From Orientallactaga sibirica (Eukaryota; Chordata; Mammalia; Rodentia; Dipodidae): a stretch of DNA of 64,000 nucleotides. Of the stretch, positions 58,575 through 64,000 are shown in pieces; positions within the stretch are counted from its first letter, which is position 1; each line of letters begins with the position of its first letter. The notes beneath the pieces are model-generated. The model saw only the letters and a list, made by a program, of their open reading frames with translations. It had not been told where the DNA came from and made no database searches. The stretch is taken from contig JAEOAD010000015.1 in assembly GCA_036365145.1 (NCBI GenBank), forward strand, positions 40,955,001 through 41,019,000, written 5' to 3'. The position numbers and the translations under genes are program-made.

Positions 58575-58870
58575 AGGAAAGATTTATTTTGGCTCTCAGT
58601 TCAGTCCACCCTGGGAGGTATGGAAGATTGAATCCAGCCATGTTGGTGAGAGTGTGAGGCAGAGATTATTCACATGGCAAGAGACTAGGAAGCAGAAAGT
58701 GTGAAGTAAGAGGTAGGTATAACCTTCATATACCCACCCCTAGAGAATTACTTCTGTCCTCTAGGCCCTTCCTAAGGTTCCACAGCCTCCTAAAACATTG
58801 CCATCCACTGGAGAACAAGCATTTAAAACATGAGCCATGGGGGAACATTTCAGATTCAAGCTAGGTTCCT
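58575..58870. mobile_element. Old interspersed repeat, class uncertain
   Basis: The stretch reads agatttattttggctctcag ... gccatccactggagaacaag ... gggggaacatttcagattca. It resembles rodent repeats I remember in this orientation (LTR or hAT-type), but I cannot assign it firmly. Confidence 0.4.
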
Positions 58871-58926
58871 CAACTTATAGATACCGATTACAGAACTTCT
58901 CAGCCTCCATAATCATGTAATGTAGA

Positions 58927-58977
<51 letters not shown>

Positions 58978-59539
58978 TTGTGGTTTTTTTGTTTTGTTTT
59001 TCGAGGCAGGATCTCACTCTAGCCAAGACTAACTTGGAATTGAGTATGTAGTCTCAGGCTGACCTTGAATTCATGGTGATCTTTCTACCTCTGCCTCCCA
59101 AGTGCTGGGATTAAAGGCGTGTGCCATCACATCTGACAGAGGTAGTTTCTCAAAAAGAAAAGAGGGTTGGAGGGGTAGCTTAGTGGTTAAGGCTTTTGCC
59201 TGCAAAGCCAGGTTTGATTCCCCAGGACCCACATTAGCCCAATGCACAAGTGGGCACATGCGTCTGGAGTTTGTTTGCAGTGGCCAGAGGCCCTGGTGTG
59301 CCCATTCTCTCTCTCTCCCTCTTTCTCTGTCAAATAAATAAATATAAAATATTTAAAAAGAATAAAAAATTAATAAAAGAAAAGAAAAGCCAGTTATATT
59401 AGGGTATGCCTGTAATGCCAGTGGTGGGGAGGCAATATATAATTACTCTGAAAATTTTACTGAATGTATACACCAAGTTTGATTTACCCACTTTTTCATT
59501 CATGAACACTGGGGCAGTAAATGGTTTCCACCTTTGCCA

Positions 59540-59573
<34 letters not shown>

Positions 59574-59713
59574 CGAGGTAGGGTCTCAGTCTGGCTCAGG
59601 CTGACCTGGAATTCACTATGTAGTCTCAGGGTGGCCTCGAACTCTCAGTGATCCTCCTACCTCTTTTGCCCCCCGAGTGCTGGAATTAAAGGCACTTGCC
59701 ACCGTGCCCGGCT
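58870..59713. repeat. TTTC repeat and SINEs
   Basis: Contents are (TTTC)n (58,927-58,977), B1 minus (58,985-59,135), tS1 plus (59,165-59,345), unique AT-rich DNA (59,345-59,530) and B1 minus (59,541-59,713). Confidence 0.8.
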
Positions 59714-59722
59714 CTTTGCCAT

Positions 59723-60229
<507 letters not shown>

Positions 60230-61412
60230 CTTTGCCATTTTTTTGGTTTATTTATATTTATTTTTTGAGAGTGACAGATAGAGAAAGAGGCAGAGAGAGA
60301 GAGAGAATAGGCACACCAGTGTCTCCAGCCACTGCAAACGAACTCCACATGCATGTACCACCATGTGCATCTGGCCTTGAACCAGGGTCCTTAGACTTCA
60401 CAGGCAAGTGCTTAACTGCTAAGCCATCTCTCCAGCCCTTGACTTTTCTTTTCTTTTCTATGTAGAGAGAGAATTGGAATGCCACTGAAACTGAAGTCCA
60501 GGTGCTTGTGCCACATAGAGGACATGTGTGACCTTGCACTTGTCTCACCTTTGTGCATCTGGCTTAAGTGGGATCTGCAGAGTCAAACATGGCTCCTTAG
60601 GCTTTGCAGGCAAGTGCTTTAACTGCTAAGCCATCTCTCCATCCTCACTTTTGCCATTTTGAATAATTATTATATGAATATACAAGGACTCATTTTTGTT
60701 CCTACAACCAGTTCTTTTGGTAATATACTTAGAAGTAGACTTGCTGACCATTTTTTTCTTTTTTTTTACAGCTACAGGTTATCTGATTCAGGGATATATT
60801 ATAATTTATTTAAGCAACTTCTCATTGATTAATATTTTGGGTCCTTTCCAGTTTTGGCTATTATTTCACAATTGAAATAAATCTTTTTTTTTTAATTTGC
60901 CTCCTGAGTGCTGGGATTAAAGGCGTGCCCCTCCATGCCTGGCTTAAATCTTTTTTATATAAATAATGTTTTTATATATTTTTATTTTTTTGGAGAGAGA
61001 CACAGAGAGAGAGAGGAAGACAGAGATGGGCGGGCCAGCAGCCTCTCAGCTGCTGCAAACGAAATCCAGATGGGTGCACCCCCGTGGTCAAGTGTATCAT
61101 TGCGCCCTTGCATCACTGCATCTGGCTAAACGTGGAACCTGGAGATTGGAACCAGCGTTCTTAGGCTTAGGAGGCGGGCGCCTTAACCACTAAGCCATCT
61201 CTCCAGCCCTATATTTTTATTTTTATTTATTTATATGAGAGAGAGAGAATGAGAATGGGCATGCCAGGTCCTCCAGCCACTGCAAACTAACTCCAGACGC
61301 ATGCGCCACCTTGTGCATCTGGCTTATGTGGGTCTGGGGAATTGAACCGAGGTCCTTTGGCTTTGCACGCAAATACCTTAACCACTAAGCCATCTCTCCA
61401 GTCCCCATAAAT

Positions 61413-61415
<3 letters not shown>
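60230..61415. repeat. Minus-strand tRNA-SINE cluster and unique DNA
   Basis: Contents are tS1 minus (60,245-60,440), a related tRNA-SINE minus (60,455-60,640), unique AT-rich DNA (60,650-60,895), a B1 minus fragment (60,897-60,945), tS2 minus (60,985-61,208) and tS1 minus (61,215-61,405). Confidence 0.8.
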
Positions 61416-61476
<61 letters not shown>

Positions 61477-61500
61477 ATATGTATATATATATATATATAT
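61416..61500. repeat. (AT)n dinucleotide repeat
   Basis: About 80 bases of TA repeat with four gtatat interruptions, lying between two minus-strand tRNA-SINEs. Confidence 0.95.
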
Positions 61501-61681
61501 TGAGAAAGAGAGAAAGAGCAGATAGAGATAGAATGGGGGCCCCAGGGCCTCTAGCCACTGCAAATGAACTCCAGACACTGTGCTACCTTGTGCTTCTGGC
61601 TTACATGAGTATAGGGAATTGAACGAGGGTCCTTTGGCTTTGCAGACAAACACCTTAACCACTAAATCTTATCTCCAGCCC

Positions 61682-61713
<32 letters not shown>

Positions 61714-62640
61714 GAGGTAGGGTCTCACTCTGGCCCAGGCTGACCTGGAATTAACAATGTAGTCTCAGGGTGGCCTCGAACACATGATGATCCTCCTACC
61801 TCTGCATCCCAAGTGCTGGGATTAAAGGTGTGCGCCATCACGCCCGGCATGAAATAAACCTTAAAATAATATTGTGTGTGTGCTTTTGTGTGTATAGAGA
61901 GAAAGAGAGAGAGAGAGATTCTCATGTAGTCTAGTCTGTCCTGTCCTTGAATTTACTACATACTAAGGGTGACCTTGAACTTCTGAGTCTCCTTTCTCCA
62001 CTCTCACGTGCTAGGATTACAGGTGTGCAACACTACACCTGGTTTTATGGGGCTTATGTTAGACATACGGTGTTTTATATTTGTGGAGGCATATGGGTCT
62101 CTGTTGCATCATTCTTCATCACTCTATTCACCCTGACTTCTTTGGGTCAGTTCTCTCAGATCATTCACACTCTATACATAGACTCAGATTCTTTTATTGC
62201 TCTTGAAACTTCCTGAAGTCCCAAGAAATACAGTATAATTTTTTGTGAGCAGTTACTATTTCCACTCTTGGGAGCACAAGAATCTTTTTACTGCCCCCAT
62301 ATGCTTTCCTGGGATCAGGAAGCCACTAGGTTCAGAGGCCACAAGCTTGTTTGCCCAGGCATGCCGCCCAATCATCTCCACTTTGAGGCTTGAGGCTTGC
62401 TGCCCTTGCATCCTGTATCTAATAAAGGACGCCAAAGTTCACATTATGTTTGGATTCCCTCCAAAAAGTTTCTGCCATGACCACACCCCATCTATCACGC
62501 CTAGGCTCAACCCATCTTCCTTGCTTCCTCTCAACTTTTCCCCATTTACACACACCCCAAGCCAGTCTTAGGCACAAGAAGCTTGTTCTCTATCACATGT
62601 ACATGGAGCCCAACATTTTAACTCTCAAAAGCTAAGAAAC
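61501..62640. repeat. SINEs then unique DNA
   Basis: Contents are tS1 minus (61,500-61,682), B1 minus (61,685-61,850), a GT-rich run (61,872-61,895), an old B1 minus relic (61,945-62,042) and about 600 bases of unique DNA (62,045-62,640) in which I recognise no exon or conserved frame. Confidence 0.7.
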
Positions 62641-62671
62641 TTTTTTTCCTTTTCTTTCTTCTTTCTTTCTT

Positions 62672-62718
<47 letters not shown>

Positions 62719-64000
62719 GTTTGTTGCCATTTCTTTCCAGAGGTAGTAAGAGAGGCTGTAAAGTCATTGAACTATGGAGATAAAAAGATACAATCTGGGG
62801 GCTGGAGAGATGGCTTAGCGGTTAATCGCTTGCCTATGAAGCCAAAGGACCCCGGTTCGAGGCTCGAACCTAAGGAGCGGTTAATTGCTTGCCTATGAAG
62901 CCTAAGGACCCACGTAAGCCAGATGCACAGGGGGTGCATGCATCTGGAGTTCGTTTGCAGTGGCTGGAGGCCCTGGCGCACCCATTCTCTCTCTACCTGC
63001 CTATTTCTGTATCTCTCTCTCTCAAATAAATAAATAAATAATAAAATATTTTTAAAATAAATAAAAGATACAATCTGAAGGCAAGCGTGGTGGCGCACGC
63101 CTTTAATTTCAGCACTCTGCAAGGCAGAGGTAAGAGGATCGCCATGAGCTCGAGGCCACCCTGAGACTACATAGTGAGTTCCAAGTCAGCCTGGGCTAGA
63201 AATAGAAAGTGAGACTCTACCTCAAAAAAAATCAAAAAAAAAAAAAAAGATACAATCTGAAGGCACGTGCCTTTAATCCCAGCATTTGGGAGGCAGAGGT
63301 AAGAGGATTGCTATAAGTTTGAGGCCACCCTGAGAATACAGGTTGAATTCCAGGTCAGCTTGGGCTAGAGTGAGACACTACCTTGAAAAATCAATAAATA
63401 AATAAATGCCAGTTGAAAAAGATACAATCTAAGGCCGGGCATGGTGGTGCACACCTTTAATTCCTGCACTAGGAGGCAGAGGTAGGAGGCCACCCTGAGA
63501 CTATATAGTGAAGTCCAGGTCAGCCTGGCTAGAGTGTGACCCTACCTCAAAAAAAAAAAAAAAAAAGATACAATTCAGGGCTAAAGAGATGGTTAATCAG
63601 TTAAAAGCACTTCCTGGGCTAGTATGAGAGCCCAAGGGGGCCCTGACACCACCTGAGTATGTATGTTCCCCAGCATCCATGTAAACAACTAGATATGCCC
63701 ACGCACGCCTATAACCTAGTCTCATGGGGAGCAGAGAATTGCTGGGACTTGCGAAAATGCTAAGATCTAGAATCAGTAAGATTCCATCCAAGAAAACATA
63801 CAGGTGAGTGATGGATGAGGGCACTTGATATTCACCTCTGCACACATATGCACAGGATGTGTGCATCTGAACACATACATACATACACCACCACACCACA
63901 CATATTATACACATGCAAAAAAGAAAGTACAGTCTAATTCATTTATTCTCCCCTAAATTAAGATTGATCTTTTTAGTAATCTAAGACTCTTGTAGAAAAA
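62641..64000. repeat. Poly-T run and SINEs at right edge
   Basis: A pyrimidine then T run (62,641-62,717) is followed by tS1 plus with an internal repeat of its head (62,800-63,030), B1 plus (63,080-63,235), B1 plus (63,262-63,390), B1 plus (63,432-63,555), a diverged B4/ID-like copy (63,575-63,790) and unique DNA. The word agatacaatctgaag recurs between the B1 copies (63,066, 63,248, 63,419), so they hit the same target word. Confidence 0.75.

Overview
This is repeat-dense mammalian nuclear DNA from a rodent. Three things show it. There are well over a hundred copies of a monomeric B1-type (7SL-derived) SINE, which is rodent-specific. There are equally many copies of a tRNA-derived SINE with long CT and AAAT tails. 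There are also rodent L1, ID/B4-like and LTR relics. The particular SINE pair suggests a dipodoid (jerboa-like) rodent; this is inference from memory of the families, not a search.

The only functional protein-coding gene I can support is MAST2 (microtubule-associated Ser/Thr kinase 2), on the minus strand. Its CpG-island promoter and first coding exon (60 codons) lie at about 45.4-46.1 kb. Coding exon 2 (148 bp) lies at 18,520-18,667. Intron 1 is about 26.7 kb. Everything below 18.5 kb is intron 2, and everything above about 46.1 kb is upstream flank, where no other real gene is visible.

Intron 2 (1-18.5 kb) holds an old L1 ORF2 into which a full-length AMD1 retrocopy inserted (2.38-6.59 kb), then an L1 3'-end module, a 3'-truncated 7SK retropseudogene (12.49-12.73 kb) and an INIP/SOSS-C retrocopy (about 16.5-17.37 kb). 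Intron 1 (18.7-45.4 kb) is a nest of SINEs, LTRs and L1 tails. It includes a direct duplication of about 7.5 kb (27,469-34,996 and 35,985-43,483). Upstream of MAST2 (46.2-64 kb) there is a 2.43-kb head-to-tail tandem duplication (50,985-53,413 and 53,414-55,850), each unit carrying a U6 snRNA retrocopy, and an RPS20 retropseudogene (59.7-60.2 kb).

I found no bacterial-type system, CRISPR array, operon or novel multi-gene system. The most interesting signals are a CTCF-like core in the tRNA-derived SINEs, with copies on both sides of the MAST2 promoter; the preserved MAGDIS upstream ORF in the AMD1 retrocopy; a 7SK copy with the hallmarks of a tailless retropseudogene; the extra exon-like segment in the INIP retrocopy; and the two near-identical duplications, which could be real or assembly artefacts. 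In the entries, 'B1' means the 7SL-type SINE, 'tS1' the shorter tRNA-derived SINE, and 'tS2' the longer tRNA-derived SINE.
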